From Marinilabilia salmonicolor (GTDB taxonomy: Bacteria > Bacteroidota > Bacteroidia > Bacteroidales > Marinilabiliaceae), in contig NZ_PVTS01000006.1 of the NCBI RefSeq assembly GCF_003003035.1, positions 234,977 to 298,976 on the forward strand: a DNA stretch of 64,000 nucleotides, read 5' to 3'. Position numbers and translations under genes: made by a program. Numbering within the stretch: the stretch's first letter is position 1; every line of letters starts with the position of its first letter. Positions 29,393 to 39,415 of the stretch are shown here, one piece after another. The notes under the pieces are model-generated. The model was not told the DNA's origin, ran no database searches, and was given only the letters and a program-made list of their open reading frames with translations.

Positions 29393-29596
29393 TGTTGCTT
29401 TGGGCACTTTTGAATTTAGTCTGAGAGAAAATCATTATTGTCCGGCTAAAATATAATTCTTGAAAAAAGACTGTGCCACGGTCCTCCTATTAACTCGATC
29501 CTACAGAATTGATGAAGATCAAGTGGCGTGCAAAATCAGATTTTTCATATAAATTATTGGCCTCTGAAGCATCGGGAGACCAAGGATGTAAAGGAT
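29393..29596. other. Intergenic region with a possible decayed gene
   Basis: There is no full gene. On the minus strand, downstream of the small frame at 29597-29719, a second frame runs about 36 codons with protein-like text (NPLHPWSPDASEANNLYEK) to a TAA at about 29490. It is one frame-shift away from the small frame, so the two may be parts of one broken gene. Confidence 0.25.
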
Positions 29597-29719
29597 TTAT
29601 ACATTTTCTTTCGTGACTTCTTTTTCCATGCTCGTTTCATTAGGAACATTTACCTCAAAATAATTATTGGCAACAAAAGTGTACAATAATTGAGTACGCA
29701 AAAAATCAGCCCGTCTCAT
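29597..29719 (-). pseudogene. Small open frame, possibly the 5' part of a frameshifted gene
   Basis: A 40-residue frame with ATG at 29719, beginning MRRADFLRTQLLYTFVANNY and ending KEVTKENV. It continues, after a one-base shift, into protein-like sequence. It lies just after the terminator hairpin of the Lrp gene, with no clear promoter. I do not recognise the product. It could equally be a chance frame. Confidence 0.22.
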
Positions 29720-29724
29720 CTCAC

Positions 29725-29771
29725 AAAAAAACGCGCAAAACCTCAGCAATGAGCTTTTTGCGCGTTTTTTT
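29725..29771. terminator. Bidirectional terminator between 5'-nucleotidase and Lrp genes
   Basis: Arms AAAAAACGCGCAAAA and TTTTTGCGCGTTTTTT, with an inner CTCA-GCAA-TGAG hairpin. T-runs occur on both strands. It sits 15 bp after the Lrp stop. Confidence 0.9.
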
Positions 29772-29785
29772 AATCTATAATTTAA

Positions 29786-30250
29786 TTACTCAATCGGTAA
29801 TTGTCTCTTGAATGACTCATCCAGTGAGATGATGGTCTCTGTTGAAGAGATACCCGGAATGTTTTGTAAACGATCGTGAAGGATACGTTTTAAATGCTCA
29901 TTACTTTTTGCAAAGATCTTGATAAACATGGCGTACTCACCTGTAGTATAGTGACATTCCACCACTTCCGGAATCTCTTCCAACATCTTTACCACCTTAT
30001 CAAAAAGGCTGGCTTTTTTGAGAAATATTCCCATAAAAGCACAGGTGTGATAACCAATTTTACTGGGATTAATAATAAACTCAGATCCCTTAATAACTCC
30101 CATATTCATCAAGCGCTGAATACGCTGATGAATAGCGGCTCCGGACACCTTACATTCCCTGGCAACTTCAAGAAACGGAATTCGGGCATTATGTGTAATC
30201 ATTGACAAAATCTTTTTGTCAAGACTATCAATCTGTAAATTGCTCTCCAT
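29786..30250 (-). CDS. Lrp/AsnC family transcriptional regulator
   Basis: A 154-residue regulator. The N-terminal helix-turn-helix (about residues 10-55) has the family phrase NARIPFLEVARECKVSGAAIHQRIQRL; the C-terminal RAM (ACT-like) effector domain includes GIFLKKASLFDKVVKMLEEIPEV and TTGEYAMFIKI. It probably senses an amino acid. The downstream terminator and the upstream MscS gene, 144 bp away, suggest a monocistronic unit. Confidence 0.93.
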   Translation of the reverse strand: MESNLQIDSLDKKILSMITHNARIPFLEVARECKVSGAAIHQRIQRLMNMGVIKGSEFIINPSKIGYHTCAFMGIFLKKASLFDKVVKMLEEIPEVVECHYTTGEYAMFIKIFAKSNEHLKRILHDRLQNIPGISSTETIISLDESFKRQLPIE

Positions 30251-30394
30251 ACTAAAAATGACAAATGTTAGAAATTAAAAGAATTTCTGCTTTTTTTTTA
30301 ATGATTCTTTTCGAATTTACGGGATTTTCTCCAATAATCCAATAAATCTGCGGCAAAAATAGCACTAATAATTTTCTTCCTTTCGGTTTCACTT

Positions 30395-31681
30395 TCAATT
30401 TTTAACCAAACTGCCTAACATTTTCAAATCGTCGCCACTGGGATTCTGAAATATCCGGAGTTCAAACAAAGGAATTATTGCTAAAACATGATCAAAAATA
30501 TCGGCTTGTACTGCCTCATATTTAGCCCATTCCTGCTCCCTTGAAAAAGCATAAATCTGCATAGGAATTCCTTTTTCTGTAGGATCCAGATGACGAACAA
30601 TCAGCGTCATTTTATCATTAATCTTCGGATGTTTAATCAGATAGTTCTCCAGGTATTTTCTGAAAATCCCCAGATTCGTCATCCTTCTCCCGTTTACAGG
30701 TAAGGATTCATCAATTTCATGTTGTCTGTTGTAATTCTCTATTTCTATTTGTCGTTCCTCGATATATGCTTTTAAATGATGAATCTTTTTAAATTTCTCC
30801 AACATTTCAGGAGTACAAAACTTAACACTATGAGTATCGATAAACACAGACCGGGCTATACGGCGTCCACCGGACTCCTCCATCCCCCGCCAGTTGACAA
30901 AGGAGTTGGAAACCATAGCATAGGTAGGTATGGTGGATATGGTTTTATCCCAATTCCTGACTTTCACGGTATTCAGTGTTATTTCCAACACTGTACCATC
31001 TGCATTGTGCCCCGGCATGGATATCCAGTCTCCTACCCTGACCATCCGGTTGGCTGACAATTGCACACCGGCAACCAACCCCAGTATAGAATCCCGGAAC
31101 ACCAACATCAACACAGCAGCTAAAGCACCCATACCAGCAATAATTGCGGTTACCTCAACATTAAAAACAATAGAAACAGCAATCAACACTCCAACTATAA
31201 TTGCCAATAGCTGAATAACCTGTAAGTACCCCTTTATTGGCCGGTCGTAAGCAAAAGGAAAAGTATTATAAATATCTTCAAATGCCTTGAGAAGGGCCTG
31301 GAAAGCCATAATGATGACCACAAGCAAATAAAGAGAAACGATGTCATGAAAAACGGCGAGACGAGCGGTCTGAGCTCCCCAAAAAAGGTCGGAAAGAAAA
31401 TAAATAACAATCACCGGAGCCAAATGTGCAAGCCTGTGAAAAACTTTTCGGTGAACCAGATAATCATCAATCTTTGACTTGGTTTTTCGGACCATCTTAA
31501 TAATTGAAAAAATCAAAACCCGACGGACAACCACAAAAGACAGCCACGAAAGTAACAGCATTATTACTGCGGAAACCCCAAATAATAGCACCTCAGTCCA
31601 AAACTCAGATAGATTTAGCAACTCCAACCGGGAATGCAACCACTCTGTCATCCATGTAACATTAGAATTTATCGTCTCCAT
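30395..31681 (-). CDS. Mechanosensitive channel, MscS family (YbdG-like)
   Basis: A 428-residue inner-membrane channel with five or so TM helices (about residues 25-185), then the MscS core: GALAAVLMLVFRDSILGLVAGVQ, the pore-lining and post-pore helix, followed by VGDWISMPGHNADGTVLEI beta domain. Extra N-terminal helices and the soluble C-terminal extension match the YbdG/YnaI-type larger MscS proteins. It vents solutes on hypo-osmotic shock, which suits the osmolyte-making genes at 7 kb. Confidence 0.9.
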   Translation of the reverse strand: METINSNVTWMTEWLHSRLELLNLSEFWTEVLLFGVSAVIMLLLSWLSFVVVRRVLIFSIIKMVRKTKSKIDDYLVHRKVFHRLAHLAPVIVIYFLSDLFWGAQTARLAVFHDIVSLYLLVVIIMAFQALLKAFEDIYNTFPFAYDRPIKGYLQVIQLLAIIVGVLIAVSIVFNVEVTAIIAGMGALAAVLMLVFRDSILGLVAGVQLSANRMVRVGDWISMPGHNADGTVLEITLNTVKVRNWDKTISTIPTYAMVSNSFVNWRGMEESGGRRIARSVFIDTHSVKFCTPEMLEKFKKIHHLKAYIEERQIEIENYNRQHEIDESLPVNGRRMTNLGIFRKYLENYLIKHPKINDKMTLIVRHLDPTEKGIPMQIYAFSREQEWAKYEAVQADIFDHVLAIIPLFELRIFQNPSGDDLKMLGSLVKN

Positions 31682-31876
31682 GCTTTAATTATTACAATGA
31701 TTTTGTATATTTTTGTTTGTACTACAACTTTAACCTAAACCGAATCTTAACCCGGAACTCCTGAACCTCATTTACAATGCCGAAAAGAAGTTGAAGCCCA
31801 TAAATATCACTTCAAAAATCCGATGTTCAGCACAAAAATAACGAAACCACCGGATGTAACCTATCATAATGAAGCT

Positions 31877-33154
31877 ATGAACACAAAATATATATTTAAG
31901 ACAATAGCCTTTTCAATCTTTTTTATTTCGACATGGTCTTACAGCCAGGGCAATTTTGATTTCGAAAAGGCGCTCCGAATAGACTTCGTCCTTTCCGGTG
32001 ACAAACAGGAACAAACAGCAACCATTGCAAATTACCTGAAGACACCAAACTACTTTGACAGTCCTGAACAATCCATTCCTGATTTCGATTATGGCTCCTA
32101 TCGAATTGTGCTCACCTCATCAGCAAACCGGGACACCCTCTATATAAAAGGTTTTTGCACCCTTTTTGAAGAATGGCGGGCCACACCTGGGGCCAAACAA
32201 AAGAAAAGGGCCTTCAAACAAACGATTGAAACCCCCTTCCCCCTGCAAAAAATAATCATAAACCTCGATTTTAGAGAGAAAAACGGGAAATTTACCTCCC
32301 TGCTGAGTGAGGAGTTTTCTCCCGAATCGCTCATCACAAAACTAATCCCGACAAAATTTCCGTCAAGGATTATTCATGGAACCGCTGCCCCGTCAAAAAA
32401 ATTGGATTTTTTGATTTTAGCCGAAGGATACACCAAGGAAGAGGCAGAAACTTTTTTTAATGATGCGGAAAAAATGGTTTCAGAACTTTTTAAGACTCCT
32501 CCATACGATCGGCTTAAGAATAAAATTACCGTAAGAGCAATGGCTGTTTCATCGGCTGAATCAGGAACAGACGATCCGGTAAAGGATGAATGGAAAAACA
32601 CAGCCATGGAAAGTACATTCAACACTTTTGGGACCGACCGCTATCTGGAAAGTCTCTCCACCTGGAAAATATACGATTATGCCGCAGCCCACCCGCGCGA
32701 TCACATTATAGTATTGGTCAACACGAAAAAATATGGCGGCGGCGGCGTTTACAACCATTTTTCCATTACCTCAGCCGGTCACTCCCAGTCTGCGAAAGTT
32801 CTCATTCACGAAATCGGGCATGGTCTCGCCGGTTTAGGAGATGAATATTACTCCTCCGAGGTAACCTATTCCGGTTTTTTTGATCTGGATACCGAACCCT
32901 GGCATCCCAACATTACCACTTTAGTTGATTTTGACAGCAAATGGAAAAATTTGCTTGAGGATTCAATACTGATTCCCACCCCCGCAAAACACAAATACAA
33001 AAACATTACCGGGGTGTTCGAAGGTGCAGGTTATACCGCCAAAGGAATTTACCGACCAGCCTTTAATTGCCGGATGAAATCAAATGAGGCAGCCGGTTTT
33101 TGTGAAGTATGCAGGCTGTCCATTGAAAATATTGTCAATTTTTATACACACTAA
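31877..33154 (+). CDS. M64 family metallopeptidase (IgA peptidase M64-like)
   Basis: A 425-residue secreted zinc peptidase. The ATG at 31877 gives a signal peptide (TIAFSIFFISTWSYSQ); the frame extends 18 codons further upstream without signal character. The N-terminal part (about 20-170) is the M64 prodomain, then LDFLILAEGYTKEEAETFF and the zinc motif LIHEIGHGLAGLGDEYY (first His about residue 311). The third ligand is probably the Asp in the GDEYY part, as in the family. Family members cleave glycoproteins such as IgA; the physiological substrate here is unknown. Confidence 0.9.
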   Translation: MNTKYIFKTIAFSIFFISTWSYSQGNFDFEKALRIDFVLSGDKQEQTATIANYLKTPNYFDSPEQSIPDFDYGSYRIVLTSSANRDTLYIKGFCTLFEEWRATPGAKQKKRAFKQTIETPFPLQKIIINLDFREKNGKFTSLLSEEFSPESLITKLIPTKFPSRIIHGTAAPSKKLDFLILAEGYTKEEAETFFNDAEKMVSELFKTPPYDRLKNKITVRAMAVSSAESGTDDPVKDEWKNTAMESTFNTFGTDRYLESLSTWKIYDYAAAHPRDHIIVLVNTKKYGGGGVYNHFSITSAGHSQSAKVLIHEIGHGLAGLGDEYYSSEVTYSGFFDLDTEPWHPNITTLVDFDSKWKNLLEDSILIPTPAKHKYKNITGVFEGAGYTAKGIYRPAFNCRMKSNEAAGFCEVCRLSIENIVNFYTH

Positions 33155-33178
33155 AAACATCAATAATAAAAACAACTT

Positions 33179-34171
33179 ATGAATTATTTAGCCAACGACA
33201 AACGTTACGAAAAAATGACATACCGCCGTTGCGGTGAAAGTGGAATAAGATTACCCGCACTTTCCCTCGGCTTGTGGCACAATTTCGGATCAGTAGATTT
33301 ATTTGAAAATGGTCGCAACATTCTTCACCATGCATTCGACAATGGAATTACCCATTTCGACCTGGCCAACAACTACGGACCTGTTCCGGGAAGTGCGGAA
33401 GAAAATTTTGGCCGTATTCTGGCCACCGATTTCAAACCTTACCGCGATGAAATGATTATTTCCTCAAAAGCAGGGTACCTGATGTGGCCCGGACCATACG
33501 GAGAATGGGGTTCCAGAAAATATCTTCTGGCCAGTCTGGATCAGAGTCTGAAACGAATGGGCTTGGACTACGTGGATATTTTTTACTCTCATCGTCCCGA
33601 CCCGGACACTCCCCTGGAAGAAACCATGGGAGCTCTGGCACATGCAGTTAAACAGGGGAAAGCTCTGTATGCAGGAATCTCCAATTATCCGGCAGATATG
33701 ACAAAAAAAGCAGAAACCATTCTTCGTGATATGGGAGTTCCTTTGCTCATTCATCAGCCCCGTTACAACATGCTGGATCGTTGGGTGGAGGATGATGGTC
33801 TTCTTGATGTACTCGGAAAGCGAGGAGTTGGTTCAATTGCCTTTTCACCTCTGGCCCAGGGTCTGTTAACCAACAAGTATCTGAAAGAGATACCCGCCAA
33901 TTCCCGCATGGCTAATCCTCACGGGTTTCTACAGAAAGATGCACTTACTCCGGAAGTTCAATCTAAGCTTAATAAACTAAACAGCCTTGCCGAAGCCAGA
34001 GGTCAGTCACTGGCACAAATGTCCATTGCATGGTTGCTCAAAGACACAAGAGTCACCTCTGTTCTGATAGGCGCCAGCAGTGTGAATCAACTCAGCAACA
34101 ACCTGGATGCACTCAACAATACAGCATTCACCGATGAGGAGTTGAATGACATTGAGAAAATTTTGAAATAA
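33179..34171 (+). CDS. Aldo/keto reductase, YghZ-like (L-glyceraldehyde 3-phosphate reductase)
   Basis: A 330-residue NADPH-dependent oxidoreductase. N-terminal MTYRRCGESGIRLPALSLGLWHNFG and FDLANNYGPVPGSAEENFG (catalytic Tyr in NNYG), the Lys in SSKAGYLM, then YSHRPDPDTPLEETMGAL and the C-terminal NADP site VTSVLIGASSVNQLSNNL. These blocks are those of the YghZ/Gpr subgroup, which detoxifies methylglyoxal and L-glyceraldehyde 3-phosphate. It lies 24 bp after the M64 gene, so co-transcription is possible. Confidence 0.91.
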   Translation: MNYLANDKRYEKMTYRRCGESGIRLPALSLGLWHNFGSVDLFENGRNILHHAFDNGITHFDLANNYGPVPGSAEENFGRILATDFKPYRDEMIISSKAGYLMWPGPYGEWGSRKYLLASLDQSLKRMGLDYVDIFYSHRPDPDTPLEETMGALAHAVKQGKALYAGISNYPADMTKKAETILRDMGVPLLIHQPRYNMLDRWVEDDGLLDVLGKRGVGSIAFSPLAQGLLTNKYLKEIPANSRMANPHGFLQKDALTPEVQSKLNKLNSLAEARGQSLAQMSIAWLLKDTRVTSVLIGASSVNQLSNNLDALNNTAFTDEELNDIEKILK

Positions 34172-34178
34172 TCAGAAC

Positions 34179-34217
34179 AAGCTGAGGTTGAACAAGAAGT
34201 TCTTCCTCAGCTTATTT
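34179..34217 (+). terminator. Terminator of the aldo/keto reductase gene
   Basis: AAGCTGAGG (34179-34187) pairs with CCTCAGCTT (34205-34213) around an inner GAAC/GTTC stem; an ATTTT tail follows. Confidence 0.75.
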
Positions 34218-34348
34218 TCCTTCTAACTTCCACTGTTTTTTAAAAACTTTATCCCCCTCCGGGACGATTGTATTAGTCTCCTACTCTTTTGCCTCCTGCA
34301 TTATCGCCAATCTTATTATCTTTGTTGGCACAAGAATTAAAATAAGAC

Positions 34349-36220
34349 ATGGCCAACATATTATCAGTAGAAAATCTCACCCACAACTGGGGCGACATAC
34401 GGTTATTCAACAATCTTACTTTCGGACTGGAAGAGGGAGATAAAGCAGCTTTGATAGCCCGAAACGGAACCGGAAAAACAACTCTTTTAAATATTTTGGG
34501 AGGCAAATTTTCTGCAGATTCAGGGTTGGTTACGTGGCGAAAAGACATTGTCACCGGATATCTCTCCCAAAATCCCGAATTTGAACCCGAGCAAACAGTC
34601 CTTGAATCCCTCTTTCATTCCGAAAATGAAACTGCGGTTGTGGTTCGCAGCTACGAAAAAGCAGTAGCGGAAAATGACGATACTGCCATTCAGGAGCTGC
34701 TGCCAAAGATGGAGCAACTAAACGCCTGGGATTATGAAGAACGAGCCAAACAAATTCTTTCGCAACTGAAGATTGACATATTCAATCAGCCCATGGGCCA
34801 ACTATCCGGAGGCCAGGTAAAGCGTGTGGCACTGGCAAGAGTGCTGATTACCAACCCAGACTTCCTGATTTTGGATGAGCCTACCAACCATCTTGATCTG
34901 GATATGATTGAATGGCTTGAAGATTATTTGAAAAGAAGCCGCATGACCCTGCTGATGGTCACGCACGACAGGTATTTTCTTGACAGCGTTTGCAATACCA
35001 TTTATGAACTTCATGACGAGTCTCTTTATCAATATAAAGGAAACTACACCTACTATCTTGAAAAACGTGCGGAACGCATCAGCCAGAAAAATCAGGAAGT
35101 AGAACGGGCCAAAAATCTGCTGAGAAAGGAGCAGGATTGGATGAACCGCCAGCCACAGGCTCGTGGAACTAAAGCCAAGTATCGGATTGATGCCTTCTAC
35201 GACTTAAAGAAAACGGCAGAACAGAGTACCGAAGAACAAAATCTGGAAATCAACATCAAGTCTGCCCGACTGGGAAAGAAAGTGATTAATCTGCACCACA
35301 TAAGCAAAAGTTTCGGAGACCTCACCCTGATTAAGGACTTTTCCTACAAGTTTGCCCGGGGAGAAAAGGTGGGGATTATCGGGAAAAACGGAAGCGGAAA
35401 ATCAACTTTTCTTAATATTCTGACTGGAAAACTTGAGCCCGATAGCGGAGAAGTAGAACCGGGAGAAACGCTCGCTTTTGGTTACTACAGACAAGAAGGA
35501 TTAAACCTTGACAACAGCAAAAGAGTTCTGGATGTCATTACAGAGATCGCAGATCATATTCAATTGGGGAAAGATCAGTCGATGTCGGCTTCCCAGTTTT
35601 TAAGATACTTCCTATTCCCCAATGAGATGCACAACGTACTGGTGGAAAAGCTCAGCGGAGGTGAGAAAAAAAGGCTCTACCTCATGACTGTTTTAATGAA
35701 GAACCCAAACTTCCTGATTCTTGATGAGCCCACAAACGACCTGGACATACTGACCCTTAACATTCTTGAAGATTACCTGCTCCAATTCGATGGTTGCGTA
35801 ATGGTGGTATCGCACGACCGATATTTTCTGGATAAGGTTACCGACCATTTGTTTGTTCTGGAAGGAAACGGCCGAATCAAAGACTTTCCGGGCAACTATA
35901 CAGACTATCACGGTCAAAAAAAGCAGGAAGCAAAGGAACAAAAAAACACTTCTGCACCTGTTAAAGACCCCAAAAAGAAGAAACCCGCCAGACAACAGGA
36001 TAAAAACAAACTCACGTACAAAGAAAAGAAAGAGCTGGAAAACCTGGAACAACAAATTGAAGAGCTGGAAAACCGGAAGAAAGAAAAAGAGACCCAACTC
36101 AACTCAGGTACGCTTACAGGAGATGAACTACTTCAAACATCAGCCGACCTTGGTCAACTGATGGAAGAACTGGAAAGCTGTGAAATGCGATGGCTTGAAT
36201 TAAGTGAGAAGGAGGGTTAA
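34349..36220 (+). CDS. ABC-F family ATPase (Uup-like)
   Basis: A 623-residue soluble protein with two ABC domains and no membrane region. Domain 1 has Walker A ARNGTGKTT, signature LSGGQVKRVALARVL and Walker B FLILDEPTNHLDL; domain 2 has GKNGSGKST, LSGGEKKRLYLMTVL and FLILDEPTNDLDI. The linker between them is charged, and the C-terminus (about 540-623) is a Lys/Glu-rich coiled coil, as in Uup. ABC-F proteins act on the ribosome, and Uup also influences branched DNA. The stop overlaps the convergent XylF-like gene by 4 bp. Confidence 0.92.
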   Translation: MANILSVENLTHNWGDIRLFNNLTFGLEEGDKAALIARNGTGKTTLLNILGGKFSADSGLVTWRKDIVTGYLSQNPEFEPEQTVLESLFHSENETAVVVRSYEKAVAENDDTAIQELLPKMEQLNAWDYEERAKQILSQLKIDIFNQPMGQLSGGQVKRVALARVLITNPDFLILDEPTNHLDLDMIEWLEDYLKRSRMTLLMVTHDRYFLDSVCNTIYELHDESLYQYKGNYTYYLEKRAERISQKNQEVERAKNLLRKEQDWMNRQPQARGTKAKYRIDAFYDLKKTAEQSTEEQNLEINIKSARLGKKVINLHHISKSFGDLTLIKDFSYKFARGEKVGIIGKNGSGKSTFLNILTGKLEPDSGEVEPGETLAFGYYRQEGLNLDNSKRVLDVITEIADHIQLGKDQSMSASQFLRYFLFPNEMHNVLVEKLSGGEKKRLYLMTVLMKNPNFLILDEPTNDLDILTLNILEDYLLQFDGCVMVVSHDRYFLDKVTDHLFVLEGNGRIKDFPGNYTDYHGQKKQEAKEQKNTSAPVKDPKKKKPARQQDKNKLTYKEKKELENLEQQIEELENRKKEKETQLNSGTLTGDELLQTSADLGQLMEELESCEMRWLELSEKEG

Positions 36221-37218
36221 TTCCTGATCTCCTCCCAGGAATATTCGCCCAAGTCAACCAATGTCCCCAGATTTTCCCGGTTAATGCCCATCGATTTAAC
36301 CCGAAAAGTAGGAATACTCTCTGTACCATTAAAAGTCTCCGCATTTGCCAGCTCCTCAGGATCTTCATTTTCTCTGAGAATTTTAGCAATTAAATCCCCG
36401 GTTTTATAGCCTAACTCTCTGTGCGGATGATAAACAGTGAGATTCATCTCTCCATCTTCAATACTCCTGACGGCCTCCAAAATGGCATCCTGACCTGTAA
36501 CAAATACATTACCGGCAATTCCATACTGGTTCAATACATCAACGGTTCCAAGTCCCATAGGATCATTACAACTAATAACTGCATCCACTACAAGCCCATG
36601 TGAGTCGAGTACTTCCTGAAATTCAAAAGCTGCCCGTTCCCTGTTCCATCCCTCAATATAAGTTTCGTAGATAACATTTATCTCACCCGCTTCCACATGA
36701 GGTTTTAACATGGTATCGATGTGTTCTTTTACCTCGAAACCGTTTTTATCAAAACGATCGCCTGCAAATACCACATAATTTCCGGAAGGAACCGCCTTCA
36801 ATGCCCCTTCACAAAATATACGTGCAATCTCCTCATTATCTCCGGTAACAAACATATCATAATCCGAATTATTGATCAGTCGGTTATAGGCAATCACTTT
36901 AACTCCTTGCGATCTGGCATCGCGAACAAGCGGAGCAATGGTATTTCCGTTCACCGCAGCTATAACCAATAAATCAACCCCTTCGGCAAGCAACTCATAC
37001 CCCTGTTCAAGCTGGGTGATATCATTGTCTTCGGCATGTTTTATCAGCGTTTCAATGCCATACTCCCTTAACTTTTCAGCCATGAAGTTCCCCTCTTTTA
37101 CAAATCGCTCTCTGTTTTGAGCAGGGTTCAGGTAGCCTACCGTATAATCAGAAGTATCCGAACAGGACCATAAAAAAATAAGAGAAAAGGCAAACAAGAT
37201 GGTTTTATAGATTTTCAT
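36217..37218 (-). CDS. XylF-like periplasmic sugar-binding lipoprotein (solitary)
   Basis: A 333-residue type I periplasmic binding protein. The lipobox LWSC gives an acylated Cys about residue 19. The body follows D-xylose-binding protein: GVDLLVIAAVNGNTIAPLV, VKVIAYNRLINNSDYDMFVTGDNEE, VPSGNYVVFAGD, AVISCNDPMGLGTVDVL and VTGQDA. No ABC permease or ATPase gene lies nearby. It is divergent from a chemoreceptor gene across 107 bp, and a xylose catabolic operon lies at 54-59 kb. I infer that it presents xylose (or a similar sugar) to that receptor or acts as a sensor, not as a transporter part. Confidence 0.87.
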   Translation of the reverse strand: MKIYKTILFAFSLIFLWSCSDTSDYTVGYLNPAQNRERFVKEGNFMAEKLREYGIETLIKHAEDNDITQLEQGYELLAEGVDLLVIAAVNGNTIAPLVRDARSQGVKVIAYNRLINNSDYDMFVTGDNEEIARIFCEGALKAVPSGNYVVFAGDRFDKNGFEVKEHIDTMLKPHVEAGEINVIYETYIEGWNRERAAFEFQEVLDSHGLVVDAVISCNDPMGLGTVDVLNQYGIAGNVFVTGQDAILEAVRSIEDGEMNLTVYHPHRELGYKTGDLIAKILRENEDPEELANAETFNGTESIPTFRVKSMGINRENLGTLVDLGEYSWEEIRN

Positions 37219-37325
37219 AATACAAACAAATTTTTCAACTGCCTAAAAATATTAAAAAATTACAAACAAATACTAAATTCCGATAAAATATACATATTTT
37301 TACCCTGACCAAAATCATTTTTACA

Positions 37326-39140
37326 ATGCAGAAAATCAATTGGAGCTGGCAGGATATAAGCATCCGCCATAAGATAGGACTGGGATTTACTGTTATTATT
37401 GCAATTTCTGTAATTACAGGACTTGTTTTGTTAAGCAACCTGAATAAAATCTCCAGTCAGACAAAAAACCTTTCTGAGACCCACATCCCCACCGTTTATG
37501 AAGTTAATTATCTGATGCGTTATTGGCAGGAAACGAGCGAAAATGCAAAAGCTTTTGATTTCTCCCAAAACCCATACTTCAACAATCAGGCAGATATAAC
37601 CTTTGAAAGAACACTAACAGCCTTCAGTAACTTGAATGAGCTGACAACCGAACGGAAAGAAGAGTTAAAAAAGAAAGGGGTCTTTCTGGATTTATTAGAA
37701 CAATACCTGACTCAATATAAAGAGACCAGAGAACACTATCTCGATTTGTCTTCAAATTTTGAAAATCAGCGGAACCGTTTCAACCAAGAGTTGGATAATC
37801 TGAATAATACCGCCAACATCAGATCTTTCAATGAGGCGCGAATTCTGGCAGAAGTCAATCAACTGGGTGTAAAACTCAATGATCACTTTTTAAACAGAAA
37901 CGGAGTTGAATTAATTGAGTTATCCATTGCGTTGCCTTCTTTCCGGTCTGAAATATCATCCATTCCGGCCAGGACTGCAATAAAAGAATTAACCACCGGA
38001 ATTTTCAGCACAATAGAAAATTTGCTGGCAACTTACAAGCAAATGCGCATTGCTGAACTCAAAAACTATGAGGCTTCGAAAAATGTGATGTGGGAAGTAA
38101 GAGCCTCATCAGACATCGGATTAGATCAGATACAGGTGGTAGGAAACACCAGCAATGACATCACCAACAAACAAAGAACCATTCAGGTAATCACCCTAAT
38201 CCTCTCCATTGTTCTTGGAGTATCCCTCATTTTCTTACTTTCAAACTCCATTGGTCGCCCAATCATCAGAGGCATAGAACTGGCAGAAAGAGTGGCCAAA
38301 GGAGACCTGACCGTTAAAATGAAGGAAGACAGAAAAGATGAGATTGGCCGACTGGGAAGTGCCTTGAACAACATGACAGTTAATTTGAACAAATTAATAT
38401 CAGATATTATAAACACCTCGAGAACCGTTGCCGACTACAGCGAACAATTGAATGAGAAAGCTCTTGACCTTGCAGAAGGGGCTAACCAACAGGCATCTTC
38501 AGCAGAAGAAGTTTCTTCATCCATGGAAGAAATGCACAGTGTAATTGAACAAAATACCCAGAATTCGAAGGAAACAGAAACCATATCGGCAAAAGCAGCT
38601 GCCCAGATGCGCGAAAGTAACAAACGCAGCAAAGAGGCGGCATTGCAATTGGAAGAGATTACCAACAAAATCATGGTAATTAAGGACATTGCCTTTCAGA
38701 CCAATATTCTTGCCCTTAATGCTGCGGTGGAAGCAGCCCGCGCAGGACAGGAAGGCAGAGGATTTTCTGTGGTAGCGGCAGAAGTCCGCAAACTGGCCGA
38801 ACGCAGCCAGGCAGCAGCACAGGAAATCAGCAAAGTATCTTCGGTTACCATTGAAGCCTCCAGGCTTTCTACTGAAATGCTTGATGAGCTGACACCGCAA
38901 ATTGAAAAAACCGCAGAACTGGTCAGCGAGATTTCAGCAGCCTCGGCAGAACAGGTAAGCGGAGTGCAACAAATAAACCTGGCATTACAGGAACTAAATC
39001 AAATAACACAAAAAAATGCCTCCAGCGCCGATGAAATAAATATAACCTCGGATAAACTTCAGGGAATGTCTCATCAGTTGCTAAATGCTACCACCTCGTT
39101 CAAGGCTCTGAGTGGGTCGGAGGAAGATGAAGATTTTTAG
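37326..39140 (+). CDS. Methyl-accepting chemotaxis protein
   Basis: A 604-residue chemoreceptor. TM1 is at about residues 17-38, a helical periplasmic domain follows to about 280, TM2 at about 282-304, then HAMP ([20 protein letters not shown]) and a methyl-accepting domain with the hairpin tip [20 protein letters not shown] and [18 protein letters not shown]. The four-helix-bundle-like ligand domain, with many charged residues, could contact a binding protein. It is divergent from the XylF-like lipoprotein gene. No che genes are in the window. Confidence 0.93.
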   Translation: MQKINWSWQDISIRHKIGLGFTVIIAISVITGLVLLSNLNKISSQTKNLSETHIPTVYEVNYLMRYWQETSENAKAFDFSQNPYFNNQADITFERTLTAFSNLNELTTERKEELKKKGVFLDLLEQYLTQYKETREHYLDLSSNFENQRNRFNQELDNLNNTANIRSFNEARILAEVNQLGVKLNDHFLNRNGVELIELSIALPSFRSEISSIPARTAIKELTTGIFSTIENLLATYKQMRIAELKNYEASKNVMWEVRASSDIGLDQIQVVGNTSNDITNKQRTIQVITLILSIVLGVSLIFLLSNSIGRPIIRGIELAERVAKGDLTVKMKEDRKDEIGRLGSALNNMTVNLNKLISDIINTSRTVADYSEQLNEKALDLAEGANQQASSAEEVSSSMEEMHSVIEQNTQNSKETETISAKAAAQMRESNKRSKEAALQLEEITNKIMVIKDIAFQTNILALNAAVEAARAGQEGRGFSVVAAEVRKLAERSQAAAQEISKVSSVTIEASRLSTEMLDELTPQIEKTAELVSEISAASAEQVSGVQQINLALQELNQITQKNASSADEINITSDKLQGMSHQLLNATTSFKALSGSEEDEDF

Positions 39141-39264
39141 CCGTTGATGTCAGCGGTTAACCCCCATTATTCATAAAATGGGTTAAGACCAGGTTATTAA
39201 TGACAGAAATCAGCACCACAACTTTAATTTTATAAGTAAAACCCGTTATTTTTTATCAATTTTA

Positions 39265-39295
39265 TTGTTTTAGACTGAATTAATAATTATTTTTG
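39265..39295 (+). promoter_or_regulatory. Promoter of the Phe/Tyr operon
   Basis: TTG (39265-39267), a 20 bp spacer and TATTTTTG (39288-39295) fit the Bacteroidota -33/-7 pattern. Transcription would start near 39302, about 24 nt before the leader peptide ATG. Confidence 0.65.
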
Positions 39296-39325
39296 CAAAG
39301 CAAACAAAAACAAAGACGATTTATC

Positions 39326-39415
39326 ATGTTAAAACATGCCTACTCTTTCTTTTATTTCTTCTTTTATTTTTTTGGTTATTCAACCAGAAGGGGCAGGCTC
39401 GTGTATAAACAATAA
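39326..39415 (+). CDS. Phe/Tyr-rich attenuator leader peptide
   Basis: A 29-residue frame (ATG at 39326, TAA at 39413). Residues 6-18 contain seven Phe and four Tyr: Y6, F8, F9, Y10, F11-F13, Y14, F15, F16, Y18. Such density of the operon's own end products is the hallmark of leader-peptide attenuators. The remainder (TRRGRLVYKQ) overlaps the segment GGGGCAGG used for the antiterminator. The first structural gene begins 63 bp after the stop. Too short for standard gene finders. Confidence 0.88.
   Translation: MLKHAYSFFYFFFYFFGYSTRRGRLVYKQ

Noticed and set aside
39156..39186. Terminator after the chemoreceptor gene
   Set aside because: A hairpin with TTAACCC/GGGTTAA arms exists, but it has a bulge and no T-run, so it is not called.
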